Source: Actinomycetota bacterium
GTDB lineage: Bacteria > Actinomycetota > Thermoleophilia > Gaiellales > Gaiellaceae
Direction: 5' to 3'
Length of the DNA: 32,839 nucleotides
Assembly (NCBI GenBank): GCA_947507735.1
Contig: CANNRA010000003.1
Span: 1 to 32,839, forward strand
The notes beneath the pieces are model-generated. The model was not told where the DNA came from. It searched no databases and saw only the letters and a list, made by a program, of their open reading frames with translations. Shown here piece after piece: positions 17,191-24,675 of the stretch (position 1 is the first letter of the stretch; every line of letters starts with the position of its first letter). The translations under genes were made by a program, and so were the position numbers.

Positions 17191-17220
17191 GGTTCCAGCG
17201 GGTTCAGGCGGATTCCAGCG
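17191..17220 (+). repeat. Three 10-bp phased imperfect repeats adjacent to attR
   Basis: GGTTCCAGCG GGTTCAGGCG GATTCCAGCG. Confidence 0.6.
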
Positions 17221-17289
17221 GAACTCGGTGCGTCGGCCAGGCCGCGGTGAAACTGCTGCACGTTGGCGTCTTCCGCTCAACCATGCGGT

Positions 17290-17331
17290 ATGCCCCCGGC
17301 AAGAATCGAACTTGCGCTCACGGTTTAGGAA
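17290..17331 (-). repeat. attR core (3' part of tRNA-Arg)
   Basis: 42-bp identical to 1843-1884. Confidence 0.95.
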
Positions 17332-17362
17332 ACCGATGCTCTATCCACTGAGCTACGGGGGC
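17291..17362 (-). tRNA. tRNA-Arg (anticodon CCU)
   Basis: GCCCCCGUAGCUCAGUGGAUAGAGCAUCGGUUUCCUAAACCGUGAGCGCAAGUUCGAUUCUUGCCGGGGGCA; 7-bp acceptor stem and T stem pair, loop UUCCUAA. Confidence 0.95.
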
Positions 17363-17366
17363 TCGT

Positions 17367-17405
17367 GCCCGGCGTGCCGGGCGACGCGAGGATCGTACCG
17401 CCGCG
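17367..17405 (+). repeat. 39-bp dispersed palindromic repeat, copy 1
   Basis: GCCCGGCGTGCCGGGCgACGCGAGGATCGTACCGCCGCG; one mismatch to 19118-19156. Confidence 0.85.
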
Positions 17406-17553
17406 CACCGGCTCGCCCCCGGGAAGCGGTGAAGCAGGGGCGGCGGCACTCAGCTCAGCCAATCCTCAGGAGAGAGCGGTAGCCTGCCTCTCGCCGGGCG
17501 ACGGTCAGCGCCGCTCCGCGCCCGCCATCTGACCCCGGAAGGAAGCCTGACGA

Positions 17554-19041
17554 ATGTACTTCTCGCAGAGCCGAAAGGCGCTCGTCGCGTTCGCCGGCGC
17601 GCTTGCCATCGCAGCGGGAGCGCTCGCCTCCAACGGGTCTGCCGCCGCCGCCCCAAGCTGCCCCTCCTACGGCAGCGCGAGCGCGAGCCAGCTCTGGATC
17701 CCGCCGCGTGTCACCGGTACCGACGTCAAGCTCACGCTGGCGCCGTCGTCTCGGCAGTTCTTCGCGGGCGCCTTGACGCCGACGATCGGCTACGGCGGCT
17801 GCCAGCTCTGGGGTCCGACGATCGTCATGCAGCAGGGCACAACGGTGCACATGCACGTCACCAATGCGCTCGGCGAGCCGACGACGACCCACTGGCACGG
17901 CATCCACCTCCCGGCCGCCGCCGACGGCGGCCCGATGCAGGTGATCAAGGCGGGCGCGACCTGGTCGCCCTCGTTCAAGGTGCTGAACCACGCCGCGACC
18001 TACTGGTACCACCCGCACCTCGACGAGAAGACCAACGAGCAGCTGATGCGCGGCGCCGGTGGCTTCATCATCGTCAACGACCCGCAGGAGTCGGCCCTGA
18101 GGCTGCCGCGCACGTACGGCGTCGACGACATCCCGCTCTTCCTCTCCAGCCGCCGCTTCACCGCCGCGAAAGCGATCGACACCGATGTCTCGGTCACGCC
18201 CTACGGCGACTTCATGCTGACCAACGGCGTGATGAACGCCCAGGTCAGCCTGCCGAAGCAGCTCGTCCGGCTACGCCTGCTCAACGTCGAGACCGAGCGC
18301 GCCTACAACCTCGGCTTCGCCGACAACCGCACCTTCCAGGTGATCGGCACCGACGGCGGCCTGCTCAACAAGCCGGTGCCGGTGACACGCCTGCCGCTCT
18401 ACCCCGGCGAGCGCTACGAGGTGCTGGTCGATCTCTCGAACGATCGGGTCGGCGGGTCGTTGAAGCTGCAGGCCTTCAACGTGCAGCCCTTCGGCTTCCC
18501 CGGCGCCGAGCCCGCCAGCTCGGGCACGTTCGGCAGTCTCCTCAACAACCGCACCTTCAACGTCCTCTCGATCACCGTCAAGGCGGCGACCGCCGGCGCC
18601 GTGACGAAGGTTCCGGCGACCCTCGCCCACTTCACCTTCCCCACGCTCGCCCAGGCGTCCGTCCGGCGGACGATCTCCATCACCGACCAGGGCCCCGGCA
18701 CGCCGTTCACCTTCGACGGCAAGGGCTACGGCATGAGCCGGATCGACCAGCGCGTCAAGCTGGGCGCGACCGAGGCCTGGACGATCAAGAACAACCAGAC
18801 GTTCAGCCACTCGTTCCACATCCACGACGTGCAGTTCTTCCTCGTCGGGTCGACTGACGGGCCGGTGCCCGCCTACCGGCAGGGCTGGAAGGACACCTTC
18901 CCGATCGCGCAGAACGTCTCGACGACCTTCGTGGCCACATTCCTGGACTTCGCCAGCCCGACCGACGCGTACATGTACCACTGTCACATGGCGAACCACG
19001 AGGACGAGGGCTTGATGAGCCAGTTCCTCGTCGTCAAGTAG
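17554..19041 (+). CDS. Secreted multicopper oxidase
   Basis: HWHGIHLP, YWYHPHLDE, HSFHIHDVQFF, YMYHCHMANHEDEGLMSQF copper-ligand motifs; signal peptide. Confidence 0.95.
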   Translation: MYFSQSRKALVAFAGALAIAAGALASNGSAAAAPSCPSYGSASASQLWIPPRVTGTDVKLTLAPSSRQFFAGALTPTIGYGGCQLWGPTIVMQQGTTVHMHVTNALGEPTTTHWHGIHLPAAADGGPMQVIKAGATWSPSFKVLNHAATYWYHPHLDEKTNEQLMRGAGGFIIVNDPQESALRLPRTYGVDDIPLFLSSRRFTAAKAIDTDVSVTPYGDFMLTNGVMNAQVSLPKQLVRLRLLNVETERAYNLGFADNRTFQVIGTDGGLLNKPVPVTRLPLYPGERYEVLVDLSNDRVGGSLKLQAFNVQPFGFPGAEPASSGTFGSLLNNRTFNVLSITVKAATAGAVTKVPATLAHFTFPTLAQASVRRTISITDQGPGTPFTFDGKGYGMSRIDQRVKLGATEAWTIKNNQTFSHSFHIHDVQFFLVGSTDGPVPAYRQGWKDTFPIAQNVSTTFVATFLDFASPTDAYMYHCHMANHEDEGLMSQFLVVK

Positions 19042-19113
19042 GGAGACTCTCCCCGGGCGGCCTGCCGTCATGAAAACGCTGCACGACCCTGGTTTCCGCC
19101 TCTCCCGGCGCTA

Positions 19114-19137
19114 CGTGGCCCGGCGTGCCGGGCCACG
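19114..19137. terminator. Strong hairpin in convergent intergenic region
   Basis: CGTGGCCCGGC-gt-GCCGGGCCACG, 11-bp perfect arms between convergent gene ends 19041 and 19182; no U-tract. Confidence 0.5.
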
Positions 19138-19156
19138 CGAGGATCGTACCGCCGCG
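19118..19156 (+). repeat. 39-bp dispersed palindromic repeat, copy 2
   Basis: GCCCGGCGTGCCGGGCcACGCGAGGATCGTACCGCCGCG. Confidence 0.85.
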
Positions 19157-19181
19157 AACCCGACCGCTCCCGCGCCGTCCG

Positions 19182-19649
19182 TTAGCGCGTCGCGCTGACC
19201 GTGAGGCCGGCGACCTCGGCAAAGCCAAGCCGCGGCGACGCGGTGGAGCAGCGAGCGGCACCGGCGCTGATGCTGCAGGGGTACCAGGCACCGCCGTCCG
19301 CGAACTGCACCTTGACCGTCCGCGCGGTAGGAGGCTCGAGCGTGAAGGTGACCGCTACGACCGAGCCCGAGTCGGCCGGGTCGGTGACGTAGGCGATCCA
19401 GCGCACCCCGTAGCCGGAGACGGTGGCGCCCGCCACGCTGGCGGTCGGGCTCCACTGCGTGTCGGGCGCCGTCAATGCCGACGACTGGCTCGCCCAGCTG
19501 ACCGCCGCCGCGAAGGCGACCGCCAGGACGACGGAGAGCCCGACCTTGCCGGCGAACCCCGTGGGACCTGCCGAGCGGTGATTGCGGTGCTGGAGCTGGT
19601 GCTGGTGCTGGGCAAGGGTTCTGTGGGGCAAGGGGGTCATCGCACTCAC
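19182..19649 (-). CDS. Membrane-anchored/secreted hypothetical protein with His/Gln-rich N-terminus
   Basis: HRTLAQHQHQLQHRNHRSAG then TM segment VGLSVVLAVAFAAAVSWA and extracytoplasmic domain. Confidence 0.65.
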   Translation of the reverse strand: MSAMTPLPHRTLAQHQHQLQHRNHRSAGPTGFAGKVGLSVVLAVAFAAAVSWASQSSALTAPDTQWSPTASVAGATVSGYGVRWIAYVTDPADSGSVVAVTFTLEPPTARTVKVQFADGGAWYPCSISAGAARCSTASPRLGFAEVAGLTVSATR

Positions 19650-19835
19650 AGGATCGGCCGGGGGACCCGCGCGCGCAATGGCCCGTGACGCCGGTTGGCC
19701 GTCGCACGAACGTGCGATTCGAGCGACGCTGCCTGCGGGTGCCGACCCCCGCCACCGCTATCGTCGGCAGGGGCGCCGCCTCGCCGGGTCACCCGGCCAC
19801 CCGGGCGCCGCGCCCCCCGCACTCCCTCGCAGCTC

Positions 19836-21488
19836 ATGACCCGCACCGTCCGTCTCCGCCCCTGGCAGAAGGCCGCCCTCGACCAGTTCATCGAGGCCGC
19901 CAAGCCCGACTTCCTGGCCGTGGCCACCCCCGGCGCCGGCAAGACGACGTTCGCCCTCACCGCCGCGCGCCACCAGCTCTCCGTGAGCCCCGGCCGCCTG
20001 GTGGTCGTCGCGCCGACCGCGCACCTGAAGCTCCAGTGGGCGCGGGCCGCGGCCGCCTTCTCGCTGCACCTCGACCCGGCGTGGTCGGCCGCGGACGGGC
20101 GCCTGCCGGCGGACATGCACGGCATCGTCACCTCGTACCAGCAGGTCGCCTCGTGCGCCGCCGTGCTGGCGCGCCTGTCGGAGGGCGCCTTCGTCGTCTT
20201 TGACGAGCTGCACCACGCTGCCGAGGATCGCGCCTGGGGCGCCGCCATCTCGGAGGCGTTCGCCAACTCGGGCCGCCGCCTCGCTCTCTCGGGCACGCCG
20301 TTCCGCAGCGACACGCGTGCGATCCCCTTCGTCAACTACAAGGGCGACGAGGCGGTGCCCGACTACGAGTACAGCTACGGCGATGCGCTTGCCGACCGCC
20401 GCGTCGTGCGGCCCGTCTACTTCCCGCGCACCAACGGCAACATGGAGTGGTCGGCCCCGGACGGGTCGATGCACGCCGCCAGCTTCGACGACCCGCTCGA
20501 CGCGGTGCGCGCCAGCCAGCGCCTGCGCACCGCCCTCTCGCTGGAAGGCGACTGGCTGCCGACGGTGCTGCGCGCCGCCAACAACCGGCTGATCGAGGTG
20601 CGCCGCGAGCAGCCGAACGCCGGCGGCCTCGTCATCGCCACCGACCAGGAGCACGCGCGCGGCATCGCCGACCTGCTGCAGCGGCGCTTCGGCACGCAGG
20701 CGCGCGTCGTCACCTCGGACGACCCGGACGCCTCGGCCGGGATCGCCACCTTCGCCGCCGGCACGGAGCCGTGGCTCGTGGCGGTGCGGATGGTGTCGGA
20801 GGGCGTCGACATCCCGCGGCTGCGCGTGGGCGTCTACGCGACGACGACCTCCACCGAGCTCTTCTTCCGCCAGGCCGTCGGGCGCCTCGTGCGCTGGACG
20901 CGCGGCGTGCCGAGGCAGCGCGCCTGGCTGTTCATCCCTGACGACCCGCGCCTGCGCATCCTCGCCTCGCGGATCGCCGAGCAGCGCCGCCACTCGCTGC
21001 GCAAGGACGACCGTGCCGTGCCGTTCGAGCGGCAGGAGGACCCGGACGCGCTCGACCCGCAGCCGGGCGACGACGAGCAGATATCGCTGTTCGCCGTCAT
21101 CTCGGCCGTCGCCACGGGTGCCGAGGAGCCCGCGGCCGACCCGTTCCCCTACGACGACACGGACGGCGACGATGACGAGGGGGTGAGCGGCAGCGACTTC
21201 GAGCTGCTGCTGGCGCCGCCGCCGCCGCTCGCCGGCGACGGCGCACGAGGCGAATCGGGAGGTGAGGCGGGCGGCGTCGGCGTGCTGACGCGCCGCGAGG
21301 AGAAGATGCAGCTGCGCGACGCCAACGCGGCGATCGCCCGCGAGCTGGTGCGCCGCACCGGCCAGACGCACGCGCAGGTGAACGCCGAGCTGAACCGGAT
21401 CAGCGGCGTGCGCAAGGTGAGCGAGGCGACGATCGACCAGCTGTCGCGCCGCCAGCGTGGCGGCGAGAAGTGGCTGGCGAAGAGCTGA
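19836..21488 (+). CDS. Superfamily II DEAD/DEAH-box helicase (SSL2-like)
   Basis: RPWQKAALDQF (Q-motif), VATPGAGKTTFALTAA (Walker A), VVFDELHH (DExH), LSGTPFRSD, VSEGVDIPRLRVGVYATTT...QAVGRLVRW. Confidence 0.92.
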   Translation: MTRTVRLRPWQKAALDQFIEAAKPDFLAVATPGAGKTTFALTAARHQLSVSPGRLVVVAPTAHLKLQWARAAAAFSLHLDPAWSAADGRLPADMHGIVTSYQQVASCAAVLARLSEGAFVVFDELHHAAEDRAWGAAISEAFANSGRRLALSGTPFRSDTRAIPFVNYKGDEAVPDYEYSYGDALADRRVVRPVYFPRTNGNMEWSAPDGSMHAASFDDPLDAVRASQRLRTALSLEGDWLPTVLRAANNRLIEVRREQPNAGGLVIATDQEHARGIADLLQRRFGTQARVVTSDDPDASAGIATFAAGTEPWLVAVRMVSEGVDIPRLRVGVYATTTSTELFFRQAVGRLVRWTRGVPRQRAWLFIPDDPRLRILASRIAEQRRHSLRKDDRAVPFERQEDPDALDPQPGDDEQISLFAVISAVATGAEEPAADPFPYDDTDGDDDEGVSGSDFELLLAPPPPLAGDGARGESGGEAGGVGVLTRREEKMQLRDANAAIARELVRRTGQTHAQVNAELNRISGVRKVSEATIDQLSRRQRGGEKWLAKS

Positions 21489-21498
21489 GGCGCCGCGG

Positions 21499-21543
21499 CC
21501 CGGGCGGGCGCGGCTCCCCGGGCGGGCGCGGCTCCCCGGGCGG
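21499..21543 (+). repeat. 18-bp GC-rich tandem repeat, ~2.5 copies
   Basis: (CCCGGGCGGGCGCGGCTC)x2 + CCCGGGCGG between convergent genes. Confidence 0.85.
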
Positions 21544-21545
21544 CC

Positions 21546-21824
21546 CTACTTCGCCTGCGCCACCTCGAACCTGACCTCATCGATGAAGCACCACAGCCAG
21601 CGCTCGCCCTTCTCGGCCGAACGCAGCACCGGATGGCCCGTCTCCTGGAAGTGCGCCGTCGCGTGACGGTGCGGCGAGCTGTCGCAGCAGCCGATCGTGC
21701 CGCAGCCGGTGCACATGCGCAGATGCACCCACTCGCCGCCGATCTTCAGGCATTCCTCGCAGCCGGCGATGCGGCTCGGGACGTCGATGATCCGGATCGT
21801 GTCGAGGTGCGCGCACGTAGCCAT
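21546..21824 (-). CDS. UBP-type zinc-finger domain protein
   Basis: CAHLD...GCEECLKIGGEWVHLRMCTGCGTIGCCDSSPHRHATAHFQETGHPV. Confidence 0.92.
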   Translation of the reverse strand: MATCAHLDTIRIIDVPSRIAGCEECLKIGGEWVHLRMCTGCGTIGCCDSSPHRHATAHFQETGHPVLRSAEKGERWLWCFIDEVRFEVAQAK

Positions 21825-21886
21825 GGCGGCAGGGTAGAGGTGCCGGGCGACGGTGCCGCCCCGCCCACCAGCGCGCAGCTGCGACC

Positions 21887-23098
21887 ATGCGCAGCGTGAC
21901 CGACGACTCTCGCCTCCCGCTCGCCGGCGTCCGCGTGCTCGACATCGCGACGCTCGGCGCCGGCCCCTGGATGGCGACGCGCCTCGCCGACTTCGGCGCC
22001 GACGTGCTCAAGCTCGAGCATCCCGCCAGCGGCGACCCGATGCGCACGCTCGGCACGATGGCCGACGGCGTCTCGCTGTGGTGGAAGATCGACCAGCGCA
22101 ACAAGTCGAGCATGTCGCTGAACCTGAAGACCGAGGAGGGCCAGCACATCCTCAAGCAGCTGGTCGCCGACGCCGACGTGCTGGTCGAGAACTTCCGCCC
22201 CGGCACGCTGGAGCGCTGGAACCTGGGCTGGGAGGAGCTCTCGGCGATCAACCCGCGCCTCGTCATGCTGCGCGTCACCGGCTGGGGCCAGGACGGGCCC
22301 TACAGGGATCAGGCGGGCTTCGGCACGCTGGCCGAGGCGTTCTCCGGCTGGGCGCACCTCAACGGCTTCCCCGACCAGCCGCCGCTGCTGCCCCCGATGG
22401 GCCTCGGCGACACCGTCGCATCGGTGCTCGGCGCCTTCGCGGTGATGGTGGCGCTGTACGACCGCGACGCCCGCGGCGGCAGCGGCCAGTTCATCGACCT
22501 CGCCATCTGGGAGTCGCTGTTCTCGCTGATCGGCCAGCAGGTCGCCATCTACGACCGCACCGGCACGATCCCCCAGCGCGAGGGCAACGCGATCTCGCTG
22601 ATCGCCCCGCGCGGCGTCTTCCGCACGAGCGACGACCGCTGGGTCGCCCTCGCCGCCGCCACGCCCGCCATCTTCGCCCGGGTCGCCACCGCCATCGAGC
22701 AGCCCGGCCTGGTGGACGACCCGCGCTTCCACGACAACACCGCACGCAGCGCCAACCGCCACGAGCTGGAGGCGATCATCCAGGGCTGGATCGGCGAGCG
22801 CACCCAGGACGAGGTGCTCGCCGCCTTCGGCCGCGCCGACGCCGCGATCGCGCCCGTCATGGACGCCGAGCAGCTGACCCGCGACCCGCACGTTGCCGCC
22901 CGCAACGCCATCGTCGAGATCGACGACCCGCAGCTCGGCCCGACCCGCCTTGCCAACGTCTTCCCCAGGCTGTCGGCGACGCCGGGGCGCATCCGCCACC
23001 TCGGCCCGCTGCCCGGCACCCACACCGACTCGACGCTGGCGAAGCTCGGCTACACGCCCGAGCAGGTCGCCGCGCTGCGCGAGCAGGGAGTCGTATGA
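21887..23098 (+). CDS. CaiB/BaiF family CoA-transferase (family III)
   Basis: LPLAGVRVLDIATLGAGPWMATRLADFGADVLKLEHPASGDPMR; NKSSMSLNLKTEEG; VENFRPGTLERWNLG. Confidence 0.95.
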   Translation: MRSVTDDSRLPLAGVRVLDIATLGAGPWMATRLADFGADVLKLEHPASGDPMRTLGTMADGVSLWWKIDQRNKSSMSLNLKTEEGQHILKQLVADADVLVENFRPGTLERWNLGWEELSAINPRLVMLRVTGWGQDGPYRDQAGFGTLAEAFSGWAHLNGFPDQPPLLPPMGLGDTVASVLGAFAVMVALYDRDARGGSGQFIDLAIWESLFSLIGQQVAIYDRTGTIPQREGNAISLIAPRGVFRTSDDRWVALAAATPAIFARVATAIEQPGLVDDPRFHDNTARSANRHELEAIIQGWIGERTQDEVLAAFGRADAAIAPVMDAEQLTRDPHVAARNAIVEIDDPQLGPTRLANVFPRLSATPGRIRHLGPLPGTHTDSTLAKLGYTPEQVAALREQGVV

Positions 23099-24066
23099 CA
23101 GCCAGCCCGGGGCAGCCGCCCCTGCCCGCCCGCGTCGAGCTGCTCGAGGTCGGGCCGCGCGACGGCCTGCAGAGCCTCGAGCGCGTCTACCCGCTGGCGA
23201 CGAAGCTGCGCCTCATCGAGCTGCTCGTCGCCGCGGGCCTGCAGCGCATCGAGGTGACGAGCTTCATCAAGCCGTCGGTGATCCCCCAGCTCGCCGACGC
23301 GACCGAGCTGCTGGCCGCTTTGCCCCGCCACCCGGGCGTCAGCTACCGCGCCCTGGCCCCGAACCTGCGCGGCGTGCAGCGCGCCATCGCAGCGGGCGTG
23401 GATGAGATCGTCGGCCTGATCACCTCGAGCGAGAGCTACAACAAGAAGAACTCGAACATGACGATCGCCGAGAACCTCGTGCAGGTCGAGGCGATGGCCG
23501 AGGAGGCGCGGGCCGCCGGGGTGCCGCTGACGATGGCGCTCTCGGTGTCGACCTTCTGCCCGTACGAGGGCGAGATCCCCCAGGCGAAGGTGCTCGGCCT
23601 GGTCGAGCAGATGCACGCCTGGGGCATCAGCGACTACTCGCTGGCGACCTCGGTGGGCGTGGACGGGCCGTTGCGGATCCAGCGCCTGGTGACCGCGCTG
23701 CGCGAGCGCTTCGCCGACCTCAGCGTGTCGCTGCACCTGCACAACACCAACGGCATGGCGCTCGCCAACGCGCTCGCCGGCGCCCAGGTCGGCGTGACGA
23801 CCTTCGAGGGGTCGATCTGCGGCATCGGCGGCGGCATCCGCATGCCGCACGGGATGGCCCACTTCGGCAACGTCGCCACCGAGGACCTCGCGCAGCTGTT
23901 CGCCGAGCTGGAGATCGACACGGGTGTCGAGCCGCGCCGGCTGATCGAGGCGGCCCGCGCCGCCCGCGCGCTGCTCGAGCTCGACCAGGCGTTCAGCGCC
24001 GCCGCCAACGGTGGCACGCGCGAGGACGTGCTCGAGCGCGGTCGGGTCGCGCCAAAGAGCGCCTGA
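23095..24066 (+). CDS. Hydroxymethylglutaryl-CoA lyase-like
   Basis: VELLEVGPRDGLQSLE; RIEVTSFIKPSVIPQLADA; LHLHNTNGMALANA; GSICGIGGGIRMPHG; ATG overlaps TGA of CoA-transferase. Confidence 0.93.
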   Translation: MTASPGQPPLPARVELLEVGPRDGLQSLERVYPLATKLRLIELLVAAGLQRIEVTSFIKPSVIPQLADATELLAALPRHPGVSYRALAPNLRGVQRAIAAGVDEIVGLITSSESYNKKNSNMTIAENLVQVEAMAEEARAAGVPLTMALSVSTFCPYEGEIPQAKVLGLVEQMHAWGISDYSLATSVGVDGPLRIQRLVTALRERFADLSVSLHLHNTNGMALANALAGAQVGVTTFEGSICGIGGGIRMPHGMAHFGNVATEDLAQLFAELEIDTGVEPRRLIEAARAARALLELDQAFSAAANGGTREDVLERGRVAPKSA

Positions 24067-24117
24067 CCTCCGGCTCCAGCCCTGTCACTCGAGCCTCCCG
24101 GCCCGGACCAGAGAAGT

Positions 24118-24156
24118 GCCGCGTCCGCAGGGCTGCGGCCCCCCGACAGACGCGGC
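24118..24156. terminator. Nested hairpin structure, terminator candidate
   Basis: GCCGCGTC...GACGCGGC outer arms with CCGCAG-gg-CTGCGG inner hairpin, 51 bp after HMGL stop. Confidence 0.4.
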
Positions 24157-24222
24157 GCCCAAAATGTAACCAGAAGGTCGCGGAGATTTCCAGCCCAAGC
24201 CTGGCCGCTACCCTCTGTCTCG

Positions 24223-24666
24223 ATGCGCATCGAAGGCCAGCACACGTTCACGGCACCGCCAGCGGAGGTGTTCGCAGCCCTCGTTGACCCGCAGCTCGTC
24301 GCCACCACCGTTCCCGGCCTGAGCGAGTTCCGGATCGAGTCGCCGACGCGCTGGCACGGCGTCCTCCGCCTGCCCGTCGGCCCGAAGGTGACGCTCGACT
24401 TCGAGCTGGTCGAGCTGGTCGAGCCGACGCGGGCACGCCTCGTCGCCCGCGGCAAGACCTTCGGCGGCACGGTGCGCATCGAGACGGCGTTCGACCTGGA
24501 GCCGTCGGGCGAGGGCGCGACCCTGATGCGCTACGCAGCCGTGGTGGAGCTGGGCGGGCTGCTCGGCGTGCTCGGCGAGAGCGCGCTGAAGCCGGTCAGC
24601 GAGGCGCAGGTGAGCGGCGTCATGCGCGCAATCGAGCGGCGCCTCGCGGCACGCTCGGCCGGGTAG
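24223..24666 (+). CDS. SRPBCC / CoxG-like protein
   Basis: MRIEGQHTFTAPPAEVFAALVDPQLVATTVPGLSEFRI (CoxG/SRPBCC). Confidence 0.88.
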   Translation: MRIEGQHTFTAPPAEVFAALVDPQLVATTVPGLSEFRIESPTRWHGVLRLPVGPKVTLDFELVELVEPTRARLVARGKTFGGTVRIETAFDLEPSGEGATLMRYAAVVELGGLLGVLGESALKPVSEAQVSGVMRAIERRLAARSAG

Positions 24667-24675
24667 CCTTCCGGC

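Larger units (their letters stand above)
1843..17331. mobile_element. Integrative element inserted in tRNA-Arg(CCU) 3' end (attL 1843-1884, attR 17290-17331)
   Basis: 42-bp exact direct repeat identical to 3' part of the tRNA; tyrosine integrase, Xis-like, Toprim, winged-helix genes and accessory cargo between repeats. Confidence 0.93.

Noticed and set aside
1843-17331. Classification as an actinomycete integrative conjugative element (AICE)
   Set aside because: No FtsK/TraB-like translocase or spread genes recognised in any frame.
19758-21371. 537-aa minus-strand ORF
   Set aside because: Antisense shadow of the SF2 helicase gene.
21499-21543. 18-bp GC-rich tandem repeat as a possible CRISPR or VNTR of interest
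   Set aside because: No spacers and only 2.5 copies; simple intergenic tandem duplication between convergent genes.
21746-23023. 425-aa minus-strand ORF
   Set aside because: Antisense shadow of the CoA-transferase gene.
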